NCBI GenBank assembly: GCA_015179025.1 | Contig: WHUX01000049.1 | Coordinates: 1 to 64,000 of the forward strand | Direction: 5' to 3' | Source: Terfezia claveryi | Taxonomy: Eukaryota; Ascomycota; Pezizomycetes; Pezizales; Pezizaceae | Length of the DNA: 64,000 bases | Part shown: positions 30,290 through 41,531 of the stretch, piece by piece | Numbering within the stretch: the first letter of the stretch is position 1 | Layout of the letters: the number at the start of each line of letters is the position of its first letter | The notes under the pieces: generated by a model | What the model was told of the DNA's origin: nothing | Seen by the model: only the letters and a program-made list of their open reading frames with translations | Databases searched by the model: none | Translations under genes and position numbers: made by a program

Positions 30290-31165
30290 ATGTCTGTCTG
30301 GTCTTCTCCCCTGCTAAAGTCCCTTACTGACACTCCATCACGAACAGGGTGTACCAAACGTATTCCATTCCCCCCTGACCCATTAGTCACCTCTGATGCC
30401 CGGAAACGGAAACGTAGTGTCATCTCAACAGAAGCACATAAGCTTTTTAGAAATGGAATCATCATTCTAGAGCCACTCGGAGACCATTTAGCCATTTTCG
30501 ATACCCCAATTACTTCTTCCACTACTAACCCCCTGTTAACCTCGTACGACATTATCTTCTCCTACTTACCCTCACACCCCACTTCTTCCGAGTGGGACCT
30601 GACCTCCTTCTCCACTCTTACCCCGCTATCCACCCTCCAACTAACCGAGGAATCGGACTCGACACTGGAGGAATGTCGGCTAATTCGGCATCCATTACGC
30701 TTGGAAGGTGAAAGCAGGATGGCAAGGGACGGTCGAATGAAGTATCTAGAATCAGGCACGAGGGTCACGTTGTCAACATCGGATCCCATTCGGTGGCCAT
30801 TGCCACATCCTGATTTGCTGAGGCTACATGCCGGATTGAGTCGCGTTGTTAGGTGTTCGGGGGCAGGTGGCGGCGGGGAGGTTGATGAGTGGGAGACCGA
30901 TGACGAGCTGGTCGACGAAGAAGTGGTTGGGAGTGAGCTGGACTACACAGCTAGCCAAACGGAATCTGTGGGGAGTGAGGAGTTCCTGACCCAAAGTGCA
31001 AAGTGCCATCCCGACGAACGGGTTTGTAATAGACATGGAGTAATGGCACCGGGGGAGCTGGGCTTTCAGAGGGATATGCCCAGTGTGGAAAAGGTACTGG
31101 GCTACCTGAGCGGCTTGTCATCCCCGAGAATGTCATCTCCGACGGTGTCTTCACCTCTGGCTTAA
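30290..31165 (+). CDS. Hypothetical protein resembling the C-terminal half of fungal HNH-nuclease proteins
   Basis: A 291-residue frame. Phrases such as VISTEAHKLFRNGIIILEPL (about 44-63) and YLESGTRVTLSTSDPIRWPL with LLRLHAGLSRVVRCSGAGG (about 150-195) resemble, from memory, the part following the HNH motif in fungal HNH_2-type proteins. The tail is acidic and Ser-rich. No HNH motif is found here or in the two upstream frames (29,953-30,204 and 30,066-30,317), which overlap in other phases and carry coding-like text (SGKKRITKELLALCEYNVN). The locus may be a multi-exon gene whose introns I could not place, or a frameshifted remnant. Base composition is richer in G+C than the flanks. Confidence 0.4.
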   Translation: MSVWSSPLLKSLTDTPSRTGCTKRIPFPPDPLVTSDARKRKRSVISTEAHKLFRNGIIILEPLGDHLAIFDTPITSSTTNPLLTSYDIIFSYLPSHPTSSEWDLTSFSTLTPLSTLQLTEESDSTLEECRLIRHPLRLEGESRMARDGRMKYLESGTRVTLSTSDPIRWPLPHPDLLRLHAGLSRVVRCSGAGGGGEVDEWETDDELVDEEVVGSELDYTASQTESVGSEEFLTQSAKCHPDERVCNRHGVMAPGELGFQRDMPSVEKVLGYLSGLSSPRMSSPTVSSPLA

Positions 31166-32578
31166 GCGTAATACCAAATAATCCTAGTAGATATATTATA
31201 TAGAAATATAATATTATTTTATATTATATTGATATTAAAACTAATAATATTTATAGTATTATTATTAAAATATATAAAGTATGCCGCTCATTGTTTGGAG
31301 AATCCTATACCGGAAGTGACAGTAGTCACTATGCCCTCTACTTTGGAAATCAACGCGAGATTTCAATGTTTATAGATTTCTATTATAGTAATAAATAAGA
31401 TAAAAATAATAAGTTATTAACTATATAAGTATGTACTTTATATTTTAGCTTAAAATATTATTTTTAAAATTCTCCTCTTATTTAATATTTACTGTCTCCT
31501 ACTAATTAATAAGAAATGTATGTAATATAGATGGGGTGGTCAAAAATAACTTTTTAGACTGTTTTTTGAGTGTAGTAAAATATTTTGTTCAATTCACATT
31601 TACCAAATTGAGGAATTATATTGGGTATGCCACTTGCAGGTGGCCGATACCTGTGAGCGGCCCAGAACAGATATTGTGCTATATGCCAAGTAGACTGTTA
31701 TCAATAAGCTTGCCCAATTCGGGCATCTAGAGAGTCTCCTTATCAAAGACTAAGCAACCACACTAAGACTAAGCAAGGTACTAGTTAAGTAACCATTACT
31801 ACCGGGGCTACTTCCTACATATATAGTGAAGAACCTCGATATACCTTATAAATAAAAACCGATCCCGTATGGGAAATAAGAAACTCAGGTTTCTTATGTA
31901 TTTGCTTAGTGATGTAGAGTTACCAGCTAGCGTTATCATGTAAGCTACGAGAAGGCAATTATTAAGATACTGCTCTACTGATAATGTACCCGCTATCTCA
32001 TATAGGGCTGCCTTGCAGTCCTTCGCCCCTTTTATCTTAATCTTAGTTCATAGAAATGGTAGTAGCAGGAGACTCTCCTATTATTAGAGAACCAGCAAGG
32101 CTGGCTCGCTCACTGGACTCAGAGTCATGGGGGTCCCTTCAGGCTTTCCTAGCTCTATGCGTGTTATAAGAAACGTCCACGGTAGTCCTTATAGCGAGAC
32201 TTCCTCACTGTATGTACATATGTAGCTATCATCTTGTTACAAATGACTAGACGATAACTGTTAATTATAGTAAGAGGTACCTACGTTTAACTTATACGTG
32301 ACAGTCAATGAATACCGTAGGTAATTATAACAAAGAGCCTGGTTTTTGATGCGGTAAGAGGAAGATTAATATGCTTTAAGTAGTCAAGGGTGCCAAGAGT
32401 TCTTAGGTACTTATCGGATAAACTGCAGACTGTTTATGTGAGAAAGGAATATACTGCAAACAAAACACAAACACAAACTTACAAGGAGAGCCAACTCCAC
32501 GTTTGACTCTCCTGCAACTCACCTCTCGGCAAAAACGATTCTCGATACTCAAAGCCCATTCAGCGCATTCACAATCCA
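31166..32578. other. Extremely AT-rich tract followed by gene-free sequence
   Basis: Positions 31,190-31,530 are almost pure A/T, as expected for heavily RIP-mutated repeats. The remainder to 32,578 shows no coding on either strand and ends in the upstream region of the three-exon gene. Confidence 0.5.
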
Positions 32579-33804
32579 ATGAGCAGTCGCAGACGGGCCG
32601 GTGGTAGGCCGCATCATCCTACAGGCTTCAACATGCAAGGAGCCATATACCGTGGTACCGGAACTAGTAATGCCCTTATACCGCTCAGACAGACAAGGCC
32701 ATGTAAGATGGCAATGAAATGAAGCTGACTTTGGGTTTTAACATAGACGATCGTCCAGCTCACTTACAAGCACATGCGGCGCCGCAACCAGCACCACCCC
32801 CCCATCCTGTGCAGAATCCTCAGCAACCAGCTTTAGGTAGGAAAGACATTGTGTCTCGGTGAAGAAAAAGATCTCTTAAACTGCTGCTAACAGTTTGATT
32901 GATAGGGCTGTCAGGTCCACCGGCCCATGGGCAACCAGCAGTCATCTCAATGCTCCAGGCTATGCCTATGTCAGGCCAATACTACGCTCTCCAAGACAAC
33001 TACCCGGGGGTACCAGTAACTTACGGTTATAATTACATTCACCCTGTCACTGTTGGCCCAGGTACTCCTGTTCCCCAGGCAGCAGCTGTTCCTAGCTACC
33101 CCGTCTACTACCGCTCAGGCCCCATCCACCAAAACACCTACGATAGCCAGGTTGCGACTTACCGCTACCAAACCTGGCTCCGATCACCTGCTGGGCAAAA
33201 GGCCAAAGCCAAGGCTGACGCTGAAGCTGCAAAAAAAAAAAAAGAAGATGGAGCGGCTGCAGAAAAGAAAAAGAAATCAGATGAGGAAGCTGAAATTGCA
33301 GCTGCTGGATGGAATACAATGTACTTTTCTGGAGGTGAAGACACTCGACAAACAATGATTCGTGCTGGCTTGAACGGGGTCAGTTGCGAGGTTGGAGAAT
33401 GGAAGTGGGTTGGGGAACCGGGAAATGGGGGTTTCAGGATTTGTGAAGTCCGCAAGAAGAAGGATGTACAACCACCTAAAGGAGCGGAAAATATGACACC
33501 AGCCTTGGCATGGCACTTGATGCAGGGGGTGAATGGTCCGCCAAGTTGGGGTTATGGGCCAGCTCATGGAACCTTTCAGCCGCCACAACCGAGTGGGGGT
33601 AGCGGGATTCCTAGATATGCGGGAGGATCTGGATATCCCGCCGTTCAGCATAGTTACCCCGCCTATGCTCAAAGCTCTGGAGGAGCCTACAGCTATGACT
33701 GTCAATGTCAGGAATGTGCTGCAGCACGTGCATATGGGGCACATCCACATGGTCGTCAGAGGCCAGGCTATAGTCATCACCCCCATTACCATTACCGACA
33801 CTGA
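32579..33804 (+). CDS. Gln/Pro/Tyr-rich low-complexity protein, three exons
   Basis: Model: exons 32,579-32,702, 32,747-32,836 and 32,906-33,804, giving 370 residues. Intron 1 (44 bp) has GTAAGA...CATAG with a GCTGAC branch site; intron 2 (69 bp) has GTAGGA...GATAG with GCTAAC. Both junctions keep the frame, and the joined reading starts MSSRRRAGGRPHHPTGF. The protein has a Pro/Gln-rich N-terminus, a Tyr-rich stretch, a charged KKKKKEDG block near residue 180, one ordered-looking region (WNTMYFSGGEDTRQTMIRAG, GEWKWVGEPGNGGFRICEV, about 205-255), and a Gly/Tyr/His-rich tail with C-x-C-x2-C. I do not recognise the ordered part. The composition suggests a disordered or condensate-forming protein. 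It is the only clearly spliced gene in the repeat-rich half. Confidence 0.7.
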
Positions 33805-36205
33805 CCATTCACGCAGCAGTTTTCGACTTTTCGTTGATCTCGAATTTTATTTTATTTTCCTTTCGAATTGAGATTAGAAATATGTTTTTTTTTTTATTTT
33901 AATCTGGATATGATTATTTTCTCTTGTTACTTGATAATCAGTAAGCTTGAGTGGCATATCTTCAGTTGTCTTTTAGTACCGACATACTAGCATTGTTTCT
34001 CTCGGTTCTGTGAGTTGTATTTCTGCTACCTCGGGCCTTCAAATTAACCTGTCATGCATAGTCTACTTGGATCGTTCTTGGTTATGCTATAGCTCTTTTA
34101 CCTCTTCATTTAATTTGTCAAAAAGGGATATTGTTAGGAGTTGCCATTTAAGGAATAAAGCCTAATTAGGGTAAACCTAAGCCCATCTACATATAACTGC
34201 GGTCAAATGTAGTGTCAGCGACTGTTCGGCTTGCATGAACTTACTAGTCAAGTTACTGGTAAATCATTTGATAGCAACTAGAGCAAGAAACAGATTTGCA
34301 GATGACATAAAAACTAAGGAAATCTTTTTCAAGTTTTGTTAGGAATTGGGTTTCTCACATACTAGTGGTAGTCAAATGAGAAAAATCTTTTTTTATTAAT
34401 ATGCAAATTTGACCAGGCTCCCTTGTATAGACTAAACCATATTAGGGGGTACTATTTGACGACCTAATTTGAAAAAAAGTGTTATTAATGTTAACCATGA
34501 TATCAACTATTGATATCAATACCCCTCATTATACTGAAAAAGCCTGAATTCAACAACATCTTGACGATCTCGAAAGAGCAGTTATAGAGGAAATACTGGA
34601 AGATGAGCCTAGCTCAGATTTATTAGCTAATTACTATCATGACCTTCTAGAGGATATTTTACTGATCTTTACTTTCGAAAAGATCATCTTTCACTTACTT
34701 ATAGTCAAGCAGCCCCCCATTTCGACGATTAGCCTTGTTGGCACTCTGATAACTGATCCTCCAGTTCCACCTTCTTCCCGTTTATAAACCTGCTCGGCCT
34801 GAAATACAAGTACCCTAACTGCTTCCCCCCCAAAAAAAAAAAAGGAAACATTGATCAACTATGCTTGGCCTCGGTAGTATAAAGGAGAGAGAGGCCTCTA
34901 TGTGATATGAAATGGTTAGGAAGTTCGAGTCCGGTGGGAGCACAGTATTATAAAGCTAACCAGTATCTACTCGATCCGATACCCTAGGGGAAGTTTGGGG
35001 AATCCCCGGGCGATTGTCAAGAGAAAGCAATAATTTTTGATGAGAATACTAAAGAAATGCTACGTATTTCCTATACTTCTGCAGGATGTGCTCCCATGCT
35101 CAGATACCGTAAATACATACTTACTGCACATATACACTTTGACTATGAGAATTAGGATGTGGAGGCGGATTTGCCTGTATTGAAAATGCAATAAGAGAAA
35201 TTGACCAATGATCAGTGATAGAAGACAGGTTACTGGCTTCCGCAGCATGCACAAGATGGTGGAGAGTCCACTTCTGGTTCGAAAGGACTAAAAGCGAAGT
35301 TTATGACTAGGATTACGATGACCACACAATCTTAAGTGAAACTTCGCCTCATATTTTCCAGTAGGCGGTTGGGAATATTCATCAGGCAGTAAGATATTTT
35401 ATACTCCGTTTACTAGTTGCGTTCAGGAATATGCTTTGCTTGCTGACGGCCTACGGGGTGAGCATATTCACCTGTTGCTCTTTTTGGTACAAATTCAGTC
35501 GCCACAGACAGTCCTGTTTGCTCGCATCGGCCTTCTATAAAGTCATGACAATACCAAACGCACCTTTCCGGACTACAGTACTATTTGTTCCCATCTTTAT
35601 ATTATTTTGTTATAACCCTGAATGCTGATGACTGCATTATAGCCGACCAGGGTTCACTGAACGCTTACTCGATTCCAAGGATATTAAATCTCAAGAGTAT
35701 TGCATGAACTCGCTTAACTGCATTGATTCAGTGTATACAATTTGCTTATCCCTCCGCCCTATGTACGCCAGCCAAAATTAAAATACTCAGGGAGCGTGTA
35801 AGATTTCAGGAGCATTCAGATATGATATATAGATAGAAAAGCATTTTCTCGCAACAAAGTACTAGGGCTGGCAGATAAAATTGATGAGAGCTTATTCAAG
35901 ACGCATTAGGTCAAGGGTCAGAAGAAGGGGGTATTTTTATGGGCAAAAGTTCAGCGGACAAAAGTCACAATAAACGTTTTTAATTCTACAGTACAACGCA
36001 AAGTCACAACCACGGGTCCATGAAAAAAAAAAAAAACCCTGTGAGTTCTCGCATTGTTATATTGGACCCGCGAGACGTGTACACACTGAATAATGTATCA
36101 GCGAGGCTGAGGGAAAAACCATAAACAGCCTCCAGTGCTATTGAGCTTGCACTTTCTTCTAGGCTTACCAGAGTGTATTTTCGGGTTAACAAAACACAAA
36201 ACAAA
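33805..36205. other. Gene-free stretch with retroelement traces
   Basis: Near 34,110 a purine-rich AAAAAGGGATA precedes TGTTAGGAGTTGCC, and TGTTAGGAATTGGG follows at 34,338; these look like LTR starts. Positions 34,550-34,680 read as LDDLERAVIEEILEDEPSSD and LANYYHDLLEDILL, gag-like and unframed. There are no other supported genes. Confidence 0.35.
34862..34942 (+). pseudogene. tRNA-like relic with A- and B-box-like sequences
   Basis: GGCCTCGGTAGTATAAAGG resembles the D-arm and A box of Asp/Glu tRNAs, and AGTTCGAGTCC resembles the B box. Outer ends TGCT and AGCA can pair. The T stem and anticodon arm do not pair properly, so this is a relic or tRNA-derived repeat rather than a working tRNA. 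Confidence 0.25.
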
Positions 36206-37330
36206 ATGACAGAATCCAGCGCCTCTCAAAATGACTCAATTCCCCCTAGGGCAGCTCTTGCAGCTCTTGACCAAGCTACCTACCTATCCTAGCTGCCCCA
36301 GAGATTTATCAGTGACTTTTTAGACTAGTTCTAGGGGTTCATATTGAGCCCTCTAGAGCCCTGGTTTTACGGTTTTATACGAGAATACCTACCTGGAAGC
36401 AATGATACTGCCGTATTAGAGCTGGGCGAGGTTGCCAATATCCTCCTCAAGCTTAAGTCAGCTGGCCCCCAACTACCAGCCACACTCAACGAAAATTTAG
36501 AACCTGTAATAGTTGAATGTCAGGTTCGCTTGCTAAAGGCCCTCAAGCCTTACTGCTGCCTAAATGGGAAAAGAAGTCACCTGAGTGTCAACTGAACCAA
36601 TTGAGATGGCTTATGCTGGATAGCGAGAATGTAGAGGAAATCCTAAGAATTCTTGTGCTCCAGAAGTGAGCGCCGGAATTAGTTATCACAACAACTGCAA
36701 CATTCTCCCCTGCTACTTTTACCGATGGACAGAACCCTCCAGTTGATGGATCCCACCTTTAGACCCTAACTGTTTGAGTGTAGAGAATATTAACTAGATA
36801 AATAGCTTGGTTGACCTGCTTGAAACTACCGTCCCTAATGAGAACCAGGAGACAGAAGTTCAAAGCATTGGAGATGAGCGGTCGATGACGGACAAAGCCT
36901 TTTACAATCTTACTTCCACTCCTCATACCCAACCTCAATAGCACGTTCCGGCAATGCCTCCCACATCTATAGTGATACTTCCTCTCGATTCAGTGACGAT
37001 TCGACAATAAGATCTGGGGCTTCCCGGTCATCCACCGATACCTTCCAGCGGTCATTAGGAAGTTTTTTCAAGTATGATGTTTCAGGTTTGAGAAGGAACA
37101 CGGGATCACAAGCCAAAGGTTTTCTAGCCTATTCCACCCCGGATCTTCTAATAGGACTATGGCATCACTACGTCCAATTATGAGCCGGAAGAAACCTACG
37201 GCCACAGTCCCAGGAGTCTAGGTTGATCTGATCATCGAAAGTGTGAATCTAACTGACAGTTCCCAATTGCATCAAGACTCTCCCAAAGAGTCAGCCGAAC
37301 CCAGCACTGTATGAGAACTTGTTGACTAGA
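36206..37330 (+). pseudogene. Gag-like retroelement protein, RIP-degraded
   Basis: An ATG opens MTESSASQNDSIPPRAALAA, interrupted by TAG at three places where Trp is plausible (after YLS, and in D-F-L-D-stop-F-stop-G-F). It then continues as SPLEPWFYGFIREYLPG and LGEVANILLKLKSAGPQLPA to 36,594. Coding-like text persists in shifting frames: SSRFSDDSTIRSGASRSSTD with FLAYSTPDLLIGLWHHYV near 37,000-37,180, and SLRPIMSRKKPTATVPGV near 37,160-37,220. I take it for a gag-type protein of a LINE or LTR element, but it has no diagnostic zinc knuckle. Confidence 0.45.
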
Positions 37331-38597
37331 AACCAGGTTGTCATTTTTTTCGTAATTCGATTATCCGCTTATGTTCGGGAAAACATATCAAATAGCTGAC
37401 ATGAAACTAGCAAAATACCTTTGAATTAGACATCATGCAGCCTCGCCACATCCGACAGCACTAAATGCAACACTAAACCTGTCTTGCCAACACACTAAAT
37501 ACATGCATTATTAACGCTCCATTCACACGCACACCATGCGGAGCACACACTAGGCAGAATACACAGCAAACCCTACACCAGCATACCCGGCACATTCCTT
37601 TCTTTACTGGATGTGATATCTTCCAGTAATCCTATAGTAGACTTGAGCTTCCCGAAAGGCTCCGTATATACCTAAGCTCTAGTGATACAAGTACAGTTGC
37701 CCTATGCACTCCAATATGAGGTATGCTATAAATTACGTGCTCCTATAGATATCCCTTGGCTTGATATCTTCCGTAGCTTCAGGGTTACGGTTATGCCTAT
37801 ACCGTATATCTCATTTCCCGTAATTCTCCCATAGCATCTGCTATTGTTAATTATTATACGTCTGAACAAATGTAGGGCATAGTATCGGACTGTTTATGGG
37901 TCAGAATAAAGCTATACATGGCGTTAATCTGTGGAATATCTGTTAGACAGCGGAAATAGTGCTAGCGAGGGAACACGGGTGCAGAGCGGATCTATTAGCA
38001 ATATGCCTACTATAGCGGATAGTAATACGTAGAGTGGACAATAGAGTGCAGAGTGCACTTAGGTAGAAGTGAACGATGCGGAGTGAAGACTTGCTTAATT
38101 CATAACACAAAAAAAACATGTCCGAGTGTTCAGTATAAATGGAAAATCAGGGTAAGAGTAATGCGTAGGGATGTGTTTTTCGACCAATCAGAAGGAAGAG
38201 AATACAAGGATTGCGGCTAGCGGATGGGTGGCAACCAGAGTGGCTCAACCCGACATACGTAAAATACTTGCGTACGTTACGTGCGAACGTAAGGTGTTTG
38301 CGCGTGTGCGCCAGCGTAAGGTGTTTGCGTGTGCGGATTCAGCTGCATATTGTGGTTGCGGCGACGTGGATAGCAGCGACGGCGGTGATAACACGGGTGT
38401 AGCGTGTCTGCGTTTTAAACTACTCTGTGTATTTACACCTTTAAGCATACAAATTGAGTTCCATACAAAAGACAGAGAAAAATACATTATCCATTAGCTA
38501 AACAGCAAAGTACTTATAAGAATCACCTCTTGTTTGGTCTATAAATTATATATATATATATATATCTTGATGCGGTACAGAGTAATTCTACTATAAT
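37331..38597. other. Gene-free, decayed sequence with a (TA)n run
   Basis: Short coding-like scraps in shifting frames lie near 37,540-37,840. CGTAAGGTGTTTGCG occurs twice near 38,289 and 38,315. A (TA)n microsatellite lies at about 38,547-38,565, next to the hAT-like element. Confidence 0.4.
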
Positions 38598-39025
38598 CAG
38601 TGTTCTCAACCGGCCAGGCCGCCGACCAGGCCGCCTGAAGCCTGGCCTGGGGGCCGAGGTCTGTGCGGGCCTGAAACCGCCTGGGGCGGCCCCGGCCTGA
38701 CTTTCAGAAGGCCTGAATAGCCTGGACCGGCCCCAGGCTGGCCCAGGCTATTCAGGCCGTAAGCAGGCCGTCCAGGCTATTCAGGCTATTCAGGCTATTC
38801 AGGCCGTAGTCCAGGCTATTCAGGCCGTGGTCCAGGCTATTCAGGCCATGGTCCAGGCTATTCAGGCTATTCAGGCGGCCTGCCTTATTCAGGCCGCCTG
38901 GACCGGCCCAGGCCTCCATCAGGCCGGCCTGAATAAGAAGGCCCGGCCCCGGCCTGCCTTAGAGTGGCCCAGGCCAGCCCCGGCCTTAGCTTCGGCCGGC
39001 CTGGCCTGGCCTGTTGAGAACACTG
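38598..39025. mobile_element. GC-rich hAT-like MITE with internal 9-bp repeats
   Basis: The terminal inverted repeats are CAGTGTTCTCAACCGGCCAG on the left and, reading inward from the right, CAGTGTTCTCAACAGGCCAG. CAGTGTT... ends are typical of hAT-type elements. The 428-bp interior is strikingly G+C-rich against AT-rich flanks and holds many copies of CAGGCTATT alternating with CAGGCCGT. There is no transposase. I cannot see an 8-bp target duplication (left ACTATAAT, right CTCAGTCT). Confidence 0.65.
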
Positions 39026-39486
39026 CTCAGTCTGTAATGGCTTCAGCAGGTGCTTCACCTCATGTAATCCATCTTCTTTCCTCTGCTTCTTCCTCTATGC
39101 CTGCCAAAAACCAAGTTATTAGTGTTCTCTTGATACTTATTCGCATGAGTAGTGTATGCCAATAAGTAGAGATGCCGATGAGTAGAGTATGCCGGTGCAA
39201 CTAAGTGTCCTCATGGGCTTCTTGGCATAACTACCCGTGATCTAGACGATTTGACTGTTCGATCATAACGAGCGATTAAGTACCCATTTAATTAGTCTGG
39301 ATGCACGACCCACCGACACGACCGCCATTTAAGGGAATTTTCAGTTTGCCACTATACTAAATCTTCTACCATGATATTTGGTGTAAAGACCACCGACGAT
39401 CTTCCGCTGAGGATCAACACACTTGCTCCAGCATCCCCGTCCATCAAATATGATGCTACATTGTTAACAGGAAGCTGTGAGTGTGA
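39026..39486. other. Gene-free stretch
   Basis: No supported gene. A minus-strand stretch (39,367-39,480) reads as coding-like SHSQLPVNNVASYLMDG without start or domain. Confidence 0.35.
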
Positions 39487-40086
39487 CTAAATATCTACCG
39501 AGGGGCTTGTGCCAACCAGACTACTGGATATCCAACTATTGTAATTAGTTTAACTAACATCGTATGTCATAAAGTGGGTGACAGGATTCGCAAATATCTC
39601 GAATTACCATTGGGGGACGGAACTGCAGGATCTAGCGTCTTCGTATCACAATGGATCTCGCAAACTATGAGAGGCACTATCAACTACCAAGATAGAAGAA
39701 AGTTGAAGAAGGTCCTCAAATCACGCATACAATTATACCATGCTGCAGTTGCCTTCATTCAGAGTAATATGCTTGAAAATTACTGGCCAACACACCCAAC
39801 TTCTCTGGATGAAGGCAGTTTCACGTTTATTGTTGAGTCACAATATTTACACACGTTTACTATGCAACAAACGGAGGTAGTCACCCCATGGAATGATGTC
39901 CGCAATTTTGTCATTACTTGCATGCAGAGAGCAGGGGTTACTCCTCAGCAGTTTGATGCCATGATGGAGAGACGCTGGGCCGATATTCGGGGTGGCGAGG
40001 GACCCCAGAATAAAGGTAGTAAGTTATGGGGCTGGGTTAAGAAATCGCTAGCTAGGCTGAGCGTAGTCTGGTTTGGAGGAGGATGA
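39487..40086 (+). CDS. Unrecognised protein fragment, 5' end unresolved
   Basis: A frame of 199 codons open from 39,487 to TGA at 40,086. It includes TTGYPTIVISLTNIVCHKVG, RRKLKKVLKSRIQLYHAAV, EGSFTFIVESQYLHTFTMQQ and FDAMMERRWADIRGGEG. The first in-frame ATG is only at 39,667, so a longer product needs an upstream exon. The composition looks coding, with mixed helices and few stops. I do not recognise a family. The segment 39,495-39,523 is shared with 14,811-14,838, so part of it is repeat-associated. Confidence 0.35.
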   Translation, partial: LNIYRGACANQTTGYPTIVISLTNIVCHKVGDRIRKYLELPLGDGTAGSSVFVSQWISQTMRGTINYQDRRKLKKVLKSRIQLYHAAVAFIQSNMLENYWPTHPTSLDEGSFTFIVESQYLHTFTMQQTEVVTPWNDVRNFVITCMQRAGVTPQQFDAMMERRWADIRGGEGPQNKGSKLWGWVKKSLARLSVVWFGGG

Positions 40087-41531
40087 GGAAGCGGGGGAAG
40101 CAGGAGAAGTAACGGAGGAGGTAGGAGAGCGGAGGCACACGGAGAAGTATAGTCAAGGAATGAGTAAGAATACTGAGCAACCAAAAAAAAAAAAAAAATA
40201 CACAAGGCGATGATCTTAAAACATGCTCAGAAGGATGGTATCAATTTAGATTACAATGAGTGGAGGAAGCAGTTTTGCTATTTTTTCCTTTTTCTCTTTT
40301 CCTTTTCTCTTTTCTTTCTAAATGTTCGCTATGTGCATGAAAACTAGGCATTTCATACACATCGGGCTCATCCCTATGGACCGTTCTTTATATAGAGGAC
40401 TCCCAAGCACATTAAACTCTTGTTTTTCCACAACAATAGAGCCTGATATATAGGATACAGATGCCCTGATCATGCATGAGAACCCTCTATATACCGACTC
40501 TCTACATGAATATGAATCTATTTGTATAGGTGAACATGTACGGATAACCCTCCACGTGATATGCATCAATAGTATCCATTTCAACCACCGACATGTATGA
40601 AAACTCTCTATGTGAATTAACCCGATAAGTAAGAAATGCCTAGTGTTGTCGGATCTATATGGATGGCATGGCTAACAGCTCAGTTTGGAATCCTTAAATA
40701 AGATAAAAACCAAGTCCATAGCTCAAGTATTTTCACTCTTAACAATACCTTATGCTAAAGTTATATTCTTGCCATTTCCATCAATCCCAACCGTTAATAA
40801 TAATATCTAAACCAATCTAGCTTTTAGAAATGTCCTATCAACTGCCATAAACTTTCGCATTTGTTGAAAGGAATTTTTAGATTGGCTAGGACGTATAAAT
40901 ATCCACTGGTATATAGTTGATTCTTCATATTGTAACTAAAAATATATATATATATATCTTGAATGTTGTTCTATGTACTCCGTAAAGCAGTTAGGTAGTG
41001 AGGAACATCCGACCAACCAGCGGGTTTCTGACGTCGGAATTTACAGGAATCGTTAGGGAAGGAGAAGCTGAGCAAGAATATCTGATTTTTGCCAGAAATA
41101 CCTGAATTCCAGAGTGTCATTCATCTGAATATCTCGGGAGAAACGGAGATTTGCTGGCCCCAGGTTCTTGGACATTTCACTGGTAGCTCCAATTGTGAAC
41201 TTATGCTGTGGAGTTGTCATCCGCCGAATCAAGGGAATTTTTTTTGCAAAAAAGCATTGATGCAATCCCCCTGAAGTATATGTGTCGCTGTAGAATAGAT
41301 GGCTACAGAAAAGCGCTCGCTCATCGTTAACATCCAATAACTTGGAAGAATAACCGCTTCAGACATTTCACATTAGAATTTGAAGCTCGAGTACTTCAAG
41401 GTCCCCTGCCCCACTGACTTCAATCGTTGTTTATCGCTTCCTCTCAATTAGACAGCCTCAAACAAATGGCAACTACTTGTTCAGTGTGAACCGTATTCAA
41501 ATTGGATGGGATGTGACGATGGCAAGAGTTT
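40087..41531. other. Gene-free, AT-rich
   Basis: It holds an A-run at 40,182-40,198, a TTTTCTCTTTTCC run near 40,285-40,318, repeated phrases of the type ACCCTCTATAT/ACTCTCTATGTG at 40,480-40,615 and a (TA)n run at 40,943-40,957. No gene is supported. Confidence 0.4.

Noticed and set aside
31741..32400. Possible rRNA or mitochondrial insertion because of the unusual base composition
   Set aside because: I recognise no conserved rRNA segments; it reads as decayed repeat sequence.
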